A stretch of DNA of 48,953 nt from NCBI RefSeq assembly GCF_001468465.1, contig NZ_LNSA01000031.1, positions 1 to 48,953 on the forward strand. Direction: 5' to 3'. The translations under genes were made by a program, and so were the position numbers. Shown piece after piece: positions 7,681 to 17,042 of the stretch. How positions within the stretch are numbered: the stretch's first letter is position 1; each line of letters begins with the position of its first letter. Source of the DNA: Sphingopyxis sp. H115. Its GTDB lineage: Bacteria; Pseudomonadota; Alphaproteobacteria; Sphingomonadales; Sphingomonadaceae. The notes under the pieces were generated by a model. That model did no database searches. It was not told the origin of the DNA and saw only the letters and a program-made list of their open reading frames with translations.

Positions 7681-8727
7681 ATGACCGACGATGACGACTG
7701 GGCCGCGGCCCTTGCGGGCCCGCCACAAAAGCCGATGAAGCGGCGCACGAAAATCCTGCTCTGGATTTTCGCCGCGCTCGTCGCGTGGCTCACCCTGTCG
7801 AACGCGAGCTGGCTCGCGCCCGACCCGGTGGGCAAGCCCAAGCTGATCGCGCACCGCGGCGTCCATCACCTCTACGACAAGCGCGCCGCCTTCGGTCGCG
7901 ACACCTGCACCGCCCGCCATGCCTATACGCCGACGCACGAGGTGTTCGAAAACACCCCCGATTCGATGCGCTGGGCGGTCGGCAACGGTGCCGCAATGGT
8001 CGAGGTGGACGTCGCGCCGACGCAGGACGGGCGCATGGTGCTGTTCCACGACTGGACCGTCGATTGCCGCACCGACGGCACGGGCGCGACGCGCGACCTG
8101 ACACTCGCCCAATTGAAGGCGCTCGACATCGGTTACGGCTATACCGCCGACGGCGGCAAGACTTTCCCGCTGCGTGGCAAGGGCGTGGGCAAGATGCCCA
8201 CGGTCGAGGAAGGGCTGGCGGCGCTGCCCGTTCACCCCATCCTCTTCAACTTCAAGTCGAAGGACGCTGCCGAAGCCGATCAGTTGTTCGCCATCCTCAA
8301 AGCGTCGGGCCGCGACAGCTTGAAGCTCGGCGATGCCTTTTACGGAGCCGAAGGGCCGGTAAAACGGATGCGCGAGCTGATGCCCGACAATTGGTCCTTC
8401 GACCTCGGGCACGAGGCGCTGGCCTGCTCGAAAGATTACGTGGCCTGGGGCTGGACCGGCATCGTCCCCGAAAGCTGCCGGAACGGCGTGATCGCGATAC
8501 CGATCAACTATCAATGGGCCTATTGGGGCTGGCCCGACCGGCTGATCGCGCGCATGGGCAGCGTCGGCGCCAAGGTCATCGTCTTTGGCCCCTATGAAAA
8601 GGGCAAGTCGAACGAAGGCCTGACCAGCGCGCAGCAACTCGCGAAAGTGCCCGCCAGCTTCAACGGCTATATCTGGGTCGAGGATATCCGCGAAGTCGGC
8701 CCGGCGCTGCGGCCGCGGCAACGCTAA
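7681..8727 (+). CDS. Membrane-anchored glycerophosphodiester phosphodiesterase
   Basis: A 348-residue GDPD-family protein. A single membrane helix at about residues 24-43 follows a short cytosolic acidic tail, so the catalytic domain should face the periplasm. GDPD signatures: KLIAHRGVHH, ENTPDSM, MVEVDVAPTQDG and VLFHDWTVDCRTDG, which supply the catalytic His, Glu, Asp and second His. These enzymes hydrolyse glycerophosphodiesters to glycerol 3-phosphate and an alcohol. Between ENTPDSM and the metal site the protein is ordinary, but the HRG-to-ENTP loop is long (about 35 residues). Start ATG 7681 follows GAGGGG. It separates ribF from ileS and is bracketed by two similar hairpins. Confidence 0.88.
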   Translation: MTDDDDWAAALAGPPQKPMKRRTKILLWIFAALVAWLTLSNASWLAPDPVGKPKLIAHRGVHHLYDKRAAFGRDTCTARHAYTPTHEVFENTPDSMRWAVGNGAAMVEVDVAPTQDGRMVLFHDWTVDCRTDGTGATRDLTLAQLKALDIGYGYTADGGKTFPLRGKGVGKMPTVEEGLAALPVHPILFNFKSKDAAEADQLFAILKASGRDSLKLGDAFYGAEGPVKRMRELMPDNWSFDLGHEALACSKDYVAWGWTGIVPESCRNGVIAIPINYQWAYWGWPDRLIARMGSVGAKVIVFGPYEKGKSNEGLTSAQQLAKVPASFNGYIWVEDIREVGPALRPRQR

Positions 8728-8729
8728 TC

Positions 8730-8752
8730 CCCTCTCCCTCAAAGGGAGAGGG
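8730..8752. repeat. Perfect 10-bp hairpin after the GDPD gene
   Basis: CCCTCTCCCT at 8730-8739 pairs perfectly with AGGGAGAGGG at 8743-8752 over a three-base loop. It starts right after the stop codon. It resembles the hairpin at 7636-7668 on the other side of the GDPD gene. No T-tract follows, so it is more likely a repeat or RNA-stabilising stem than a strong terminator. Confidence 0.7.
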
Positions 8753-8797
8753 AGAGAGGTTTGCTCCCGCCCGAATCTGCGCTAAGCGCCGCGCACC

Positions 8798-11794
8798 ATG
8801 ACCGACACGCCCGCACCCGAAGCACGCGATTACCGCGACACCGTCTTCCTGCCCAAGACCGACTTCCCGATGAAGGCCGGCCTGCCGCAGAAGGAGCCAC
8901 TGATTCTGGCGAAATGGCTCGAGAGCAATCTCGAAGGGCAGATTCGCGAAAGCCGCAAGGGCCGCGACCAGTTCATCCTCCACGACGGCCCGCCCTACGC
9001 CAATGGCGACATGCACATCGGCCATGCGCTCAACCATATATTGAAGGACATGGTCGTCCGCACCCAGACGCTGAAGGGCAAGGACGCGCCCTACGTTCCC
9101 GGCTGGGACTGCCACGGCCTGCCGATCGAGTGGAAGGTCGAGGAGCAATATCGCAAGAAGAAGCTGAACAAGGACGAGGTTCCGGTCGAGGAATTCCGCG
9201 CCGAATGCCGCGCCTATGCGCAGCATTGGGTCGACACCCAGCGCGAGCAGTTGAAGCGCCTCGGCATCGGCGGCGACTGGGACCACCCGTACCTGACGAT
9301 GGATTATGAGGCCGAAGCCACCATCGTGCGCGAACTGCTGAAGTTCGCCGCAAACGACATGCTCTATCGCGGCGCCAAGCCGGTGATGTGGTCGCCGGTC
9401 GAAAAGACCGCGCTCGCCGAGGCCGAGGTCGAATATGAGGATATCGTCTCGACCCAGATCGACGTCGCGTTCGAGATCGTCGAGAGCCCGATCGCCGAAC
9501 TGGTCGGCGCGCATGCGGTGATCTGGACGACGACGCCGTGGACGATTCCGGTCAATCAAGCTTTGGCTTATGGTCCGGACATCGAATATTGGCTGGTTGA
9601 AAGCTTTCACGCGGAAAACCCTGCTATTGGCGAACCCGGATTGTATTTGATCGCCAAGGATCTCGTCAAAGATGCCGTGAGCCGATTCAAGAAGTGCTTC
9701 GGTGATTTTGGCGCGTCCTTCTTTTCCGAGCCCAAATTGTCGATCAAAGGCTCCGACCTTGCCGGCACCATCGCCCGCCACCCGATGCACGCACTCGGCG
9801 GCTTCTTCGCGCGGCCGCGCCCCTTCCTCGCGGGCGATTTCGTCACCACCGACAGCGGCACCGGGCTCGTCCATATGTCGCCCGACCATGGCGAGGACGA
9901 CTTCGACCTGTGCAAGGCGAACGGCATCGACCCCGTCTTCGCGGTCGAGGGCGACGGCAAATATCGCGCCGACTGGGGCTGGCTCGGCGGTCAGGGCTCG
10001 GTGATCAATCCCAAGTTCAACGCCCCCGACGGCCCGATCTGCACCGACCTGCGCGAATCCGGCGGGCTGCTCGCCGCGAGCGCCGACTACAAGCACAGCT
10101 ACCCCCACAGTTGGCGCTCGAAGGCGAAGGTCATCTATCGCTGCACCCCGCAATGGTTCGTGCCGATGGACAAGGTGATGACGCATATCGAGCCCAAGGC
10201 GCCGCGCGAGCAGCGCTGGGAAAGCGAAGGCGGCGCGATCAACCCGGCCGAGGAAGGCCTCTGCGACGCCCCCACGCTACGGCAGGCCGCGATGCACGCG
10301 ATCGACCGCACCCGCTTCGTCCCCGAAAAGGGCCGCAACCGCATCGGCAGCATGGTCAAGGACCGCCCCGACTGGGTGCTGTCCCGTCAAAGGGCCTGGG
10401 GCGTGCCGATTACCTTGTTCGTCGACCGCAAGACCGGCCAATATCTCAACGACCCGCTCGTCAACGACCGCATCGTCAATGCGGTGAAGGAAGGCGGCGT
10501 CGATGCGTGGAGCGATGCGCGCGCGCAGGAATATCTGGGCGACGCGTACAACGCCGCCGATTACGAACGCATCACCGACATTCTCGACGTCTGGTTCGAT
10601 TCGGGCTGCACCCACGCCTTCGTGCTCGAAAGCGGCAAATGGCCCGCGCTCGTCCGCCAAGACGGCGGCACGCACAGCGCCGACCTCTACCTCGAAGGCA
10701 GCGACCAGCATCGCGGCTGGTTCCAGTCGTCGCTGCTCGAAAGCTGCGGCACGCGCGGCCAAGCGCCGTACAAGGCGGTGCTCACGCACGGCTTCACGAT
10801 GGACAGCAAGGGCTTCAAACAGTCGAAGTCGCTCGGCAACACGACCGATCCGGTCAAGGTGATGGAAACCAACGGCGCCGACATCATCCGCCTGTGGGCG
10901 CTGAGCGTCGACTTCACCGAAGACCACCGCATCGGCGACGAAATCCTCAAAGGCGTCGCCGACCAATATCGCAAGCTGCGCAACACCTTCCGCTACCTGC
11001 TCGGCGCGCTCGACGGGTTTACGGAAGAGGAGCGTATCAGCGACGTCGCGGCGATGCCCGAGCTCGAGCGTTACATGCTCAGCCTGCTCGCCGACCTTGA
11101 CGCCAAGATGCACCGGGCGGTCGATGATTTCGACTTCAACGGCTACACGCGCCTGCTCGCCGATTTCTGCAACGAGGACCTCTCGGCCTTCTATTTCGAC
11201 ATCCGCAAGGACGTCCTCTACTGCGACCTCGGCCCCGCCGCGCCGCTCGGCACCGATACGCGCCGCGCCTATCGCAGCGTGCTCGACGTGCTGTTCCACG
11301 CGCTCGTCCGCTACGCCGCGCCGGTGCTGGTGTTCACCAGCGAGGAAGTGTGGGGGACGCGCTATCCGGAGGCGGGCAGCGTGCATTTGCTGGAGTGGGC
11401 GATTTCCCCCGTCATCGAGGGACGCGACGAGCTGCGCCATCGCTACAATGCAGCAAGGGCGGTTCGTGCTCGCGTAAATGAAGAAATCGAGCCGCTTCGT
11501 CGGGACAAGATCATCAAGTCGAGCCTTGAAGCCGAAGTCGGAATCCGGATTGACGATGATAATTTTGCCGTTCTGAGCGGCCTCGACTGGGCGGAATTTC
11601 TGATCGTGTCCGTCGCGAGCATCGAAGCTGCCGGTCCGATAGACCCGTCGCTATCGCAGGCCGGAATGTCGATCGCCGTTGACGTCACCCGCACCGAAAA
11701 CCACAAATGTGGCCGCTGCTGGCGCCACCTCCCCGAGGTCGAGACCGACGGCGCCTTGTGCAATCGCTGCGAGACGGTATTGGACGCGGGATGA
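8798..11794 (+). CDS. ileS: Isoleucyl-tRNA synthetase
   Basis: Charges tRNA-Ile; a 998-residue class I synthetase of the bacterial type. HIGH motif at residues 73-76 within YANGDMHIGH, an editing domain with TTPWTIPVNQ and the GLVHMSPDHGEDD segment, DVWFDSG, the KMSKS-loop equivalent as KQSKSLGN near residue 673, and a C-terminal zinc knuckle CGRC...CNRC near 970-990. Gln replaces Met in the KMSKS loop, a position that varies in the family. Two stretches, about 9541-9720 and 11461-11580, fall to roughly 50-52% GC by hand count and use A/T-ending codons, against about 70% just before the first one. No ribosome site is obvious before the ATG. The stop overlaps lspA by 4 bases. Confidence 0.97.
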   Translation: MTDTPAPEARDYRDTVFLPKTDFPMKAGLPQKEPLILAKWLESNLEGQIRESRKGRDQFILHDGPPYANGDMHIGHALNHILKDMVVRTQTLKGKDAPYVPGWDCHGLPIEWKVEEQYRKKKLNKDEVPVEEFRAECRAYAQHWVDTQREQLKRLGIGGDWDHPYLTMDYEAEATIVRELLKFAANDMLYRGAKPVMWSPVEKTALAEAEVEYEDIVSTQIDVAFEIVESPIAELVGAHAVIWTTTPWTIPVNQALAYGPDIEYWLVESFHAENPAIGEPGLYLIAKDLVKDAVSRFKKCFGDFGASFFSEPKLSIKGSDLAGTIARHPMHALGGFFARPRPFLAGDFVTTDSGTGLVHMSPDHGEDDFDLCKANGIDPVFAVEGDGKYRADWGWLGGQGSVINPKFNAPDGPICTDLRESGGLLAASADYKHSYPHSWRSKAKVIYRCTPQWFVPMDKVMTHIEPKAPREQRWESEGGAINPAEEGLCDAPTLRQAAMHAIDRTRFVPEKGRNRIGSMVKDRPDWVLSRQRAWGVPITLFVDRKTGQYLNDPLVNDRIVNAVKEGGVDAWSDARAQEYLGDAYNAADYERITDILDVWFDSGCTHAFVLESGKWPALVRQDGGTHSADLYLEGSDQHRGWFQSSLLESCGTRGQAPYKAVLTHGFTMDSKGFKQSKSLGNTTDPVKVMETNGADIIRLWALSVDFTEDHRIGDEILKGVADQYRKLRNTFRYLLGALDGFTEEERISDVAAMPELERYMLSLLADLDAKMHRAVDDFDFNGYTRLLADFCNEDLSAFYFDIRKDVLYCDLGPAAPLGTDTRRAYRSVLDVLFHALVRYAAPVLVFTSEEVWGTRYPEAGSVHLLEWAISPVIEGRDELRHRYNAARAVRARVNEEIEPLRRDKIIKSSLEAEVGIRIDDDNFAVLSGLDWAEFLIVSVASIEAAGPIDPSLSQAGMSIAVDVTRTENHKCGRCWRHLPEVETDGALCNRCETVLDAG

Positions 11795-12312
11795 GCAGCG
11801 CCCGTTCCCCCTATCTGCGCTTCGGCCTGATCTTCGCCGCGGTTGCCTTTATCCTCGACCAGATCACCAAATGGATCGTCACCGTCCCGCTATCGCTCGA
11901 GCCCAAGGGGCAGATCGAAATCACCGGCTTCTTCAACCTGACCTGGGCGGAGAATTGCGGCATTTCGCTGTCGATGTTCGCAAGTTGCACCGACACGACG
12001 CGCTGGACGCTCGTCGCGGTGACGGGGATCGTCGCCGCCGCGGTCGCCTTCTGGATGACGCGCGAACAGGCGAAGGGCGACGTGATCGCGCTCGCGATGA
12101 TCCTCGGCGGCGCGCTCGGCAATATCGTCGATCGCGTGCGCTTCGGCTATGTCGTCGACTTCGCCGACCTGCATATCGGCGATTTCCGCCCCTTCATGAT
12201 CTTCAACGTCGCCGATGCGTGCATCACGCTCGGCGTGCTTTTGCTGGTTGCGCGCGCGTTGCTCTTGGGCGAAAAGGCCGAGAGCGCGGACGCCAAGCCG
12301 TCCGCCAAGTAA
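11791..12312 (+). CDS. lspA: Prolipoprotein signal peptidase (signal peptidase II)
   Basis: Inner-membrane aspartyl protease that removes the signal peptide from lipid-modified prolipoproteins. At 173 residues it has four hydrophobic segments. The two catalytic aspartates are in GNIVDRVRFGYVVDF and FNVADACI, and the conserved DQITKW lies near the N-terminus. Start ATG overlaps the ileS stop (ATGA). The ileS-lspA pairing is widely conserved, and a lipoprotein gene, a likely substrate, follows directly. Confidence 0.96.
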   Translation: MSSARSPYLRFGLIFAAVAFILDQITKWIVTVPLSLEPKGQIEITGFFNLTWAENCGISLSMFASCTDTTRWTLVAVTGIVAAAVAFWMTREQAKGDVIALAMILGGALGNIVDRVRFGYVVDFADLHIGDFRPFMIFNVADACITLGVLLLVARALLLGEKAESADAKPSAK

Positions 12313-12330
12313 ACGGGGCGCATTGGGAGT

Positions 12331-12759
12331 ATGTTTAAAGTGAACCGGACCACCGCCATCCTGGCTGCCTCGATCGTCGCCACCACCCTGTCGGCCTGCG
12401 GGTCGAACAGCCTGTTCAGCCGCGACCGCCCCGACGAGATGATGGTGTCGCGTCAGGCTCCGCTCGTCGTGCCGCCCGACTTTTCGCTGACCCCGCCGGC
12501 ACCCGGCTCGGTCCGCCCTGGCGGCGAAACGACCGCGGAACAGACGCTGCGCGCGCTGTTCGGCGGCCCCGCCCCGCGCAGCGCCAATGAAACCGCGATC
12601 ATCAGCAGTGCCGACGGCGAACGCGCCGACCCTGGCATCCGCAGCGAAGTCGGCAGCCCCGGCACGCAGGTCGTCGACAAGGGCCTCGTCGTCCGCGACA
12701 TCCTCGCCGCTCCCGAAGGCGATGGCCGCGAAGCATCGGCGGCGATCCCGGGCGCCTGA
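12331..12759 (+). CDS. DUF3035-like lipoprotein
   Basis: A 142-residue exported protein with a signal peptide ending in the lipobox LSAC (Cys about residue 23), then SRDRPDEMMVSRQAPLVVPP, the hallmark of the alphaproteobacterial DUF3035 family; the rest is Pro/Ala-rich and probably extended. Function is unknown; in related genomes it sits next to lspA. The ATG at 12331 is only a few bases from GGGAG, so a GTG at 12340 is an alternative start. An inverted-repeat terminator follows, ending the ileS-lspA-lipoprotein unit. Confidence 0.85.
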   Translation: MFKVNRTTAILAASIVATTLSACGSNSLFSRDRPDEMMVSRQAPLVVPPDFSLTPPAPGSVRPGGETTAEQTLRALFGGPAPRSANETAIISSADGERADPGIRSEVGSPGTQVVDKGLVVRDILAAPEGDGREASAAIPGA

Positions 12760-12778
12760 GCCTTCCGATATTTGTGCG

Positions 12779-12807
12779 AAAACGGCCCGGCGATCCCGGG
12801 CCGTTTT
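12779..12807. terminator. Bidirectional intrinsic terminator
   Basis: AAAACGGCCCGG (12779-12790) and CCGGGCCGTTTT (12796-12807) form a perfect 12-bp stem over a 5-base loop. It reads as stem plus T-run from both sides and lies between two convergent genes, the lipoprotein and the membrane protein at 12816. Confidence 0.88.
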
Positions 12808-12815
12808 GGTTTGGC

Positions 12816-13484
12816 TCAGATGAAAGCCAGCGAAACGAGCACGAACACCACGAGTCCTTCGACCATCGCGCGCGAGGCGTGGAGCGCGGCGCGCCAGCGC
12901 GAAACGCGCAGATGCTGGGCGAACCAGAATATCTGCAACGTCCCGAACCAGAGCAGCGCGAACAGCAGCAGCGCGAAGCCCGCGAGCGTCCACTCGACCG
13001 TCTTGAACCGCATCAGGATCGACGACAGGCCGACCATCAGCGCAAAGGGTGCGGTGACATAGCATTGGCTGTAAAAAGGCGGCTTCAGCGGCGTCCGGTC
13101 GAGCTTGACGTTGCGCGCGCGCACCAGCCGCGCCGCCATCACCAGCGGGAAAATGCTGAAAAAGGCGACGCGCATCAGGATGAAGGTCGAATCGTCATCG
13201 ACCAGCGCGCCGAGCCCCGTCTTCGCGAGCACCACGTCGCTCTGCCCGACCAGCGACAGTTCGAGCGCATGGCTGAGCACAAGCGTCAGCATCAGGAACA
13301 AGGGCGGCGACAGCGTATCGGTATATTGGCGCTCGGCGGGGTCTGTGAGCTCGGCCTCCGAATAATCCATCATCTTCAGCGGCCGTGTCAGCGCGCGCCA
13401 CAAGGTGACCGGATAAAAGATCAGCCACGACATCACTTCGTACAGAAGCTCGTCGAGTTGCTGGATGAGTTTCAGGAAGTCCAT
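12816..13484 (-). CDS. Hypothetical integral membrane protein (222 aa)
   Basis: I do not recognise a characterised family with certainty; the layout is that of small multi-pass permease-like proteins seen in sphingomonads. After a cytosolic N-terminal stretch (MDFLKLIQQLDELLYEVMSW and an acidic segment to about residue 55), there are roughly five hydrophobic segments near 60-80, 100-120, 140-160, 165-187 and 203-222. No substrate-binding motif is visible. It lies 32 bases downstream of dxs on the same strand, so it may be read from the dxs transcript, and it ends at the shared terminator. Confidence 0.8.
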   Translation of the reverse strand: MDFLKLIQQLDELLYEVMSWLIFYPVTLWRALTRPLKMMDYSEAELTDPAERQYTDTLSPPLFLMLTLVLSHALELSLVGQSDVVLAKTGLGALVDDDSTFILMRVAFFSIFPLVMAARLVRARNVKLDRTPLKPPFYSQCYVTAPFALMVGLSSILMRFKTVEWTLAGFALLLFALLWFGTLQIFWFAQHLRVSRWRAALHASRAMVEGLVVFVLVSLAFI

Positions 13485-13516
13485 GCCGTGCCCCCTGCCC
13501 CGGCGTGGCGTTCGAG

Positions 13517-15445
13517 CTAAGCCCGCGCGCCCGCTTCCTCGACGCCCGCGCTGTTGTGGCGCAGCGCCTTCAGCACGGTATCGACGATCTGCGGCGCGTT
13601 GAGCCCCGCGGCGTCATATTGCAGCTCGGGCTTGTCCTGATCTTGGAAGACGTCGGGCAGGCGCATCGTGCGCAGCTTCAGTCCGGCGTCGATCAGCCCC
13701 TCGTCGCTCGCGAGCGTCAGTATATGCGCGCCCAATCCGCCGATGCTGCCCTCCTCGATCGTCACACATACTTCATGGGCGGCGAGCGTCTTGCGGATCA
13801 GTTCCTCGTCGAGCGGCTTGGCGAAGCGCAGGTCGATCACGCTCGTCGACAGCCCACGGGCTTCCAGCGTGTCGGCCGCCTTCAGCGCCTCGGCGAGCCG
13901 TGTACCGAGCGACAGGATCGCAACGGTCTTGCCCTGGCGAACGACGCGCCCCTTGCCGATCTCGAGCTTCTGCGGAACCTCGGGCAGCGGCACGCCGGTG
14001 CCATTGCCGCGCGGATAACGAAAGGCGATCGGGCCATCGTCATATTCGGCGGCGGTGTATGTCATATGGACGAGCTCGGCCTCGTCGGCCGCGGCCATCA
14101 CCACCATATTGGGCAGTGTCGCCAGATAGGTGACGTCGAACGACCCCGCGTGCGTCGAGCCGTCGGCGCCGACGAGCCCCGCGCGGTCGATCGCGAAGCG
14201 TACCGGCAGATTCTGGATCGCGACGTCGTGCACGACCTGGTCGTAGGCGCGCTGGAGGAAGGTCGAATAGATCGCCGCGAACGGCCGCATTCCCTGCGCC
14301 GCCAAACCCGCCGCAAAGGTCACCGCATGCTGTTCGGCGATGCCGACGTCGAAGCTGCGTGTCGGATGCGCCTTGGCGAATTTGTCGACGCCGGTGCCCG
14401 AAGGCATCGCCGCGGTGATCGCGACGATGCGCGGATCGGTATCGGCGAGTTTCGCGAGCGTTTCACCAAAAACATTCTGATAGGCGGGCGGTCCCGGCGG
14501 CGCCTTCGCCTGTTCGCCGGTGATGACGTCGAATTTCTGGACGCCATGATATTTGTCAGCGGCGGCCTCGGCGGGGGCGTAGCCCTTGCCCTTCATCGTC
14601 ACCGCGTGGATCAGAACCGGCCCATGTTCGCTGTCGCGCACATTTTCAAGCACGGGAATCAGATGGTCCAGATTATGCCCGTCGATCGGCCCAACATAAT
14701 AAAAGCCGAGTTCCTCGAACAACGTCCCGCCCATCGCCATGCCGCGCGCGAACTCGTCGGTCTTTTTGGCTGCCTTGTGCAGCGGCTGCGGCAACTTTCG
14801 CGCGAAACGCCGCGCGATCTCGCGCAGCTCGACGAACGGCCGCGAGGATACGAGCTTGGCGAGATAGGCGGACAAGCCGCCCACCGGCGGCGCGATCGAC
14901 ATGTCGTTGTCGTTCAAAATTACGATCAGCCGGTTGCCCGCCTGCTGCGCATTGTTCATCGCCTCATAGGCCATGCCCGCCGACATCGACCCGTCGCCGA
15001 TCACCGCGATCGCGCGCCCGGGCGCGCCGGTCAGCTTGTTCGCGACCGCGAAACCGAGCGCCGCGCTGATCGAGGTCGAGCTGTGCGCGGCACCGAACGG
15101 GTCATATTCGCTCTCGCTGCGCTTGGTGAAACCCGACAGTCCCCCGCCGGTGCGCAGCGTCCGGATGCGGTCGCGGCGTCCGGTGATGATCTTGTGCGGA
15201 TAGCATTGGTGCCCGACGTCCCACACGATCTTGTCACGCGGCGTGTCGAACACATAATGAAGCGCGGTCGTCAGCTCGACAACGCCGAGGCCGGAACCGA
15301 GGTGTCCGCCGGTGGTGCCGACGGCCGAGATCATCTCGGCGCGCAGCTCGTCGGCGAACTGGCGGAGGTCTTCGGGCTTCAGCTTGCGGAGGTCGGCGGG
15401 GACATCCACCGTGTCGAGCAGCGGCGTATGCGGACGATCGGTCAT
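13517..15445 (-). CDS. dxs: 1-deoxy-D-xylulose-5-phosphate synthase
   Basis: First enzyme of the non-mevalonate isoprenoid pathway; condenses pyruvate and glyceraldehyde 3-phosphate with thiamine diphosphate. The 642-residue protein shows the TPP site [16 protein letters not shown], the [13 protein letters not shown] segment at the N-terminus, [15 protein letters not shown], the YPRGNG segment, and the C-terminal transketolase domain. The frame runs past the chosen start to 15562, but ATG 15445 gives the standard [12 protein letters not shown]-terminus. No ribosome site precedes it; instead a promoter-like pair ends six bases before the ATG, so a leaderless transcript is possible. The product supports carotenoid, quinone and hopanoid synthesis. 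Confidence 0.96.
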   Translation of the reverse strand: MTDRPHTPLLDTVDVPADLRKLKPEDLRQFADELRAEMISAVGTTGGHLGSGLGVVELTTALHYVFDTPRDKIVWDVGHQCYPHKIITGRRDRIRTLRTGGGLSGFTKRSESEYDPFGAAHSSTSISAALGFAVANKLTGAPGRAIAVIGDGSMSAGMAYEAMNNAQQAGNRLIVILNDNDMSIAPPVGGLSAYLAKLVSSRPFVELREIARRFARKLPQPLHKAAKKTDEFARGMAMGGTLFEELGFYYVGPIDGHNLDHLIPVLENVRDSEHGPVLIHAVTMKGKGYAPAEAAADKYHGVQKFDVITGEQAKAPPGPPAYQNVFGETLAKLADTDPRIVAITAAMPSGTGVDKFAKAHPTRSFDVGIAEQHAVTFAAGLAAQGMRPFAAIYSTFLQRAYDQVVHDVAIQNLPVRFAIDRAGLVGADGSTHAGSFDVTYLATLPNMVVMAAADEAELVHMTYTAAEYDDGPIAFRYPRGNGTGVPLPEVPQKLEIGKGRVVRQGKTVAILSLGTRLAEALKAADTLEARGLSTSVIDLRFAKPLDEELIRKTLAAHEVCVTIEEGSIGGLGAHILTLASDEGLIDAGLKLRTMRLPDVFQDQDKPELQYDAAGLNAPQIVDTVLKALRHNSAGVEEAGARA

Positions 15446-15480
15446 CGGACGGTCATACTGCCAAGCGCATGGGGTGTCGA
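15446..15480 (-). promoter_or_regulatory. Candidate dxs promoter giving a leaderless mRNA
   Basis: On the minus strand, TCGACA (15480-15475, five of six to TTGACA) and TATGAC (15457-15452) are separated by exactly 17 bases, and only six bases, CGTCCG, lie before the dxs ATG. Transcription would start at or next to the A of ATG. It fits inside the 46-base gap after the upstream gene. Confidence 0.5.
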
Positions 15481-15491
15481 ACGAAAAGGGT

Positions 15492-15743
15492 TCAGCCGTC
15501 GCTCTCCTTCTCCCCGTCCCGCCCCTCGTCTTCGCGCGCCTTGGCAGCGCCGACCTGGGCATAAAGCCCGCGAACCATCAGGTCAGTGAAGACGAGCATG
15601 ACCCCGATCATCCCGACCAGAAGCGCGACCGCGGCAACCGGAAACGGTCCGATATCGCCGATTGCGCTGCGCCGCATCAGGACCGCGAGCACGGCCGCGA
15701 GCGCCATCAGCACATAGCCGGCGAAACGCGGGACGCGGCTCAT
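15492..15743 (-). CDS. Small two-helix membrane protein (83 aa)
   Basis: Unrecognised family. From ATG 15743 it has two clear hydrophobic helices, about residues 8-24 and 33-57, and a charged C-terminal tail ([16 protein letters not shown]) that should lie in the cytosol. The frame is open upstream to 15941, but that part is Arg/Cys-rich and unlike a protein, so the shorter form is preferred. It is 46 bases upstream of dxs on the same strand. The 15744-15981 interval beyond it holds nothing I can name. Confidence 0.6.
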   Translation of the reverse strand: MSRVPRFAGYVLMALAAVLAVLMRRSAIGDIGPFPVAAVALLVGMIGVMLVFTDLMVRGLYAQVGAAKAREDEGRDGEKESDG

Positions 15744-15981
15744 GCCGCCGCTCGCGGCGGCGGCGCCGCGCCGACCATGTTCAGGCGGCCGACAGCCCGC
15801 GCGCGGCAGCATCGTTCCAACGGCACGGAACCAACAGCGCGGGGACCGGGTATGGCATGGGATTGCTGGTGCATTAGAGGCACGATGATAGGAAAAGCGC
15901 CGTTCGGCAAGACGAAGCCTTTGCAATATCAGGGCGATCACCTACACCCCCGGCACGAGGGGGCAAGACCATAGGATGTTT

Positions 15982-17010
15982 ATGTCCAATTTGATGCCGC
16001 TCTTCCGAATGACTCTCCCGAAGCGTTCGATTCCCTTTGCCTTCCTGCTAACCGTCGTCGGCGTCTCCGCCGCGCCCGCGGCGGCCGAGGACGCGGCCTT
16101 GCCCTACGACCTGCCCGAAGCCGGCGGCTCGGGCCTGCCGGGCGCGCCCGAGGCCCCCTCGGCTGGGTATATGCAGAGCAGCGACATCGACGAAAATATC
16201 CTGCTTCCCGGTGCGCGGAGCGACGACGACGACGACGAAAGCCGCAAATGGTCGCGCAACTATATCGCGGTCGCGGGCGGGATACTCAGCGCCCCCGATT
16301 ACAATGGCTCCGACGACCGCCGCATCCTGCCCGCCTTTTACCTGCGCGGCCGGTACGAGGGCTTTTCCTTTTCGACCCGCGGGACCAATTTCCAGGTCGA
16401 CCTGATCCGCCATCGCCGCGGGCAAAAGATCGACTGGAAATTCGGTCCCATCGTCAGCCTGCGCGCCGACCGCACCGGCAGCGTCAAGGATCCGCGCGTC
16501 GACCTGTTGCCCGACCGCAAGATGGCGGTCGAAATGGGCGTGTTTACCGGCGTCACCAAGACGGGCGTCGTCACCAGCGCTTATGACCAGCTCGGACTGC
16601 GCATCGTCGCGCTCAAGGATATTTCGGGCCGGCACGGCAGCTGGACCGCGTCGCCGACGATCGATTACGGCACCCCGCTCTCGAAACGAGCCTTCGTCGG
16701 CATTTCGGCGTCGTTCAACGTCTATGGCAAGGGTTTCGGCCGTTATTATTTCGACATCGACCCGCTGGGCAGCGCGGCGAGCGGCCTGCCCGTCTACAGC
16801 GGTGCGGGCCAGAAGACGACGATCGGCAAATATACGCTCGGCATGGCGGGCGCCTATGCCTTGTCGGGCGACCTTCGCAAGGGCTTCGTCCTGCTCGGCG
16901 GCGCGCAATATGGCCGCATGGGCGATCGTTACGCCGATTCGCCGATCGTAAAGGATGCCGGCAGCGCAGACCAATGGCTGCTCGGCGCAGGCCTGGCGTA
17001 TCAGTTCTGA
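15982..17010 (+). CDS. MipA/OmpV-family outer-membrane protein
   Basis: A beta-barrel protein of about 342 residues with a signal peptide cut after AAPAAAED, an acidic linker (a run of five Asp at about residue 78), and then RNYIAVAGGILSAPDYNGSDD and ILPAFYLRGRYEGFSFSTRG, both typical of the MipA/OmpV family. It ends LLGAGLAYQF with the C-terminal Phe needed for outer-membrane assembly. MipA in E. coli scaffolds murein enzymes, while OmpV proteins are porin-like or adhesive; which applies here is unknown. Starts at 15976 and 16009 are also possible; 15982 has AGGA at the right spacing. Transcribed alone. Confidence 0.88.
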   Translation: MSNLMPLFRMTLPKRSIPFAFLLTVVGVSAAPAAAEDAALPYDLPEAGGSGLPGAPEAPSAGYMQSSDIDENILLPGARSDDDDDESRKWSRNYIAVAGGILSAPDYNGSDDRRILPAFYLRGRYEGFSFSTRGTNFQVDLIRHRRGQKIDWKFGPIVSLRADRTGSVKDPRVDLLPDRKMAVEMGVFTGVTKTGVVTSAYDQLGLRIVALKDISGRHGSWTASPTIDYGTPLSKRAFVGISASFNVYGKGFGRYYFDIDPLGSAASGLPVYSGAGQKTTIGKYTLGMAGAYALSGDLRKGFVLLGGAQYGRMGDRYADSPIVKDAGSADQWLLGAGLAYQF

Positions 17011-17042
17011 CGGCTGGCGAGCGGTTGCGGCCGCTAGAGATA

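Noticed and set aside
8660..10186. A 508-codon open frame on the minus strand across GDPD and ileS
   Set aside because: Opposite two well supported genes, without family motifs or ribosome site.
9910..11100. A 396-codon open frame in the same direction within ileS
   Set aside because: It is Arg/Gln/Pro-rich and out of frame with a complete synthetase; a typical high-GC artefact.
13505..15589. A 694-codon open frame on the plus strand across dxs
   Set aside because: It lies wholly opposite dxs, is Arg/His/Asp-rich, has no recognisable domain and no ribosome site; a G/C-bias shadow.
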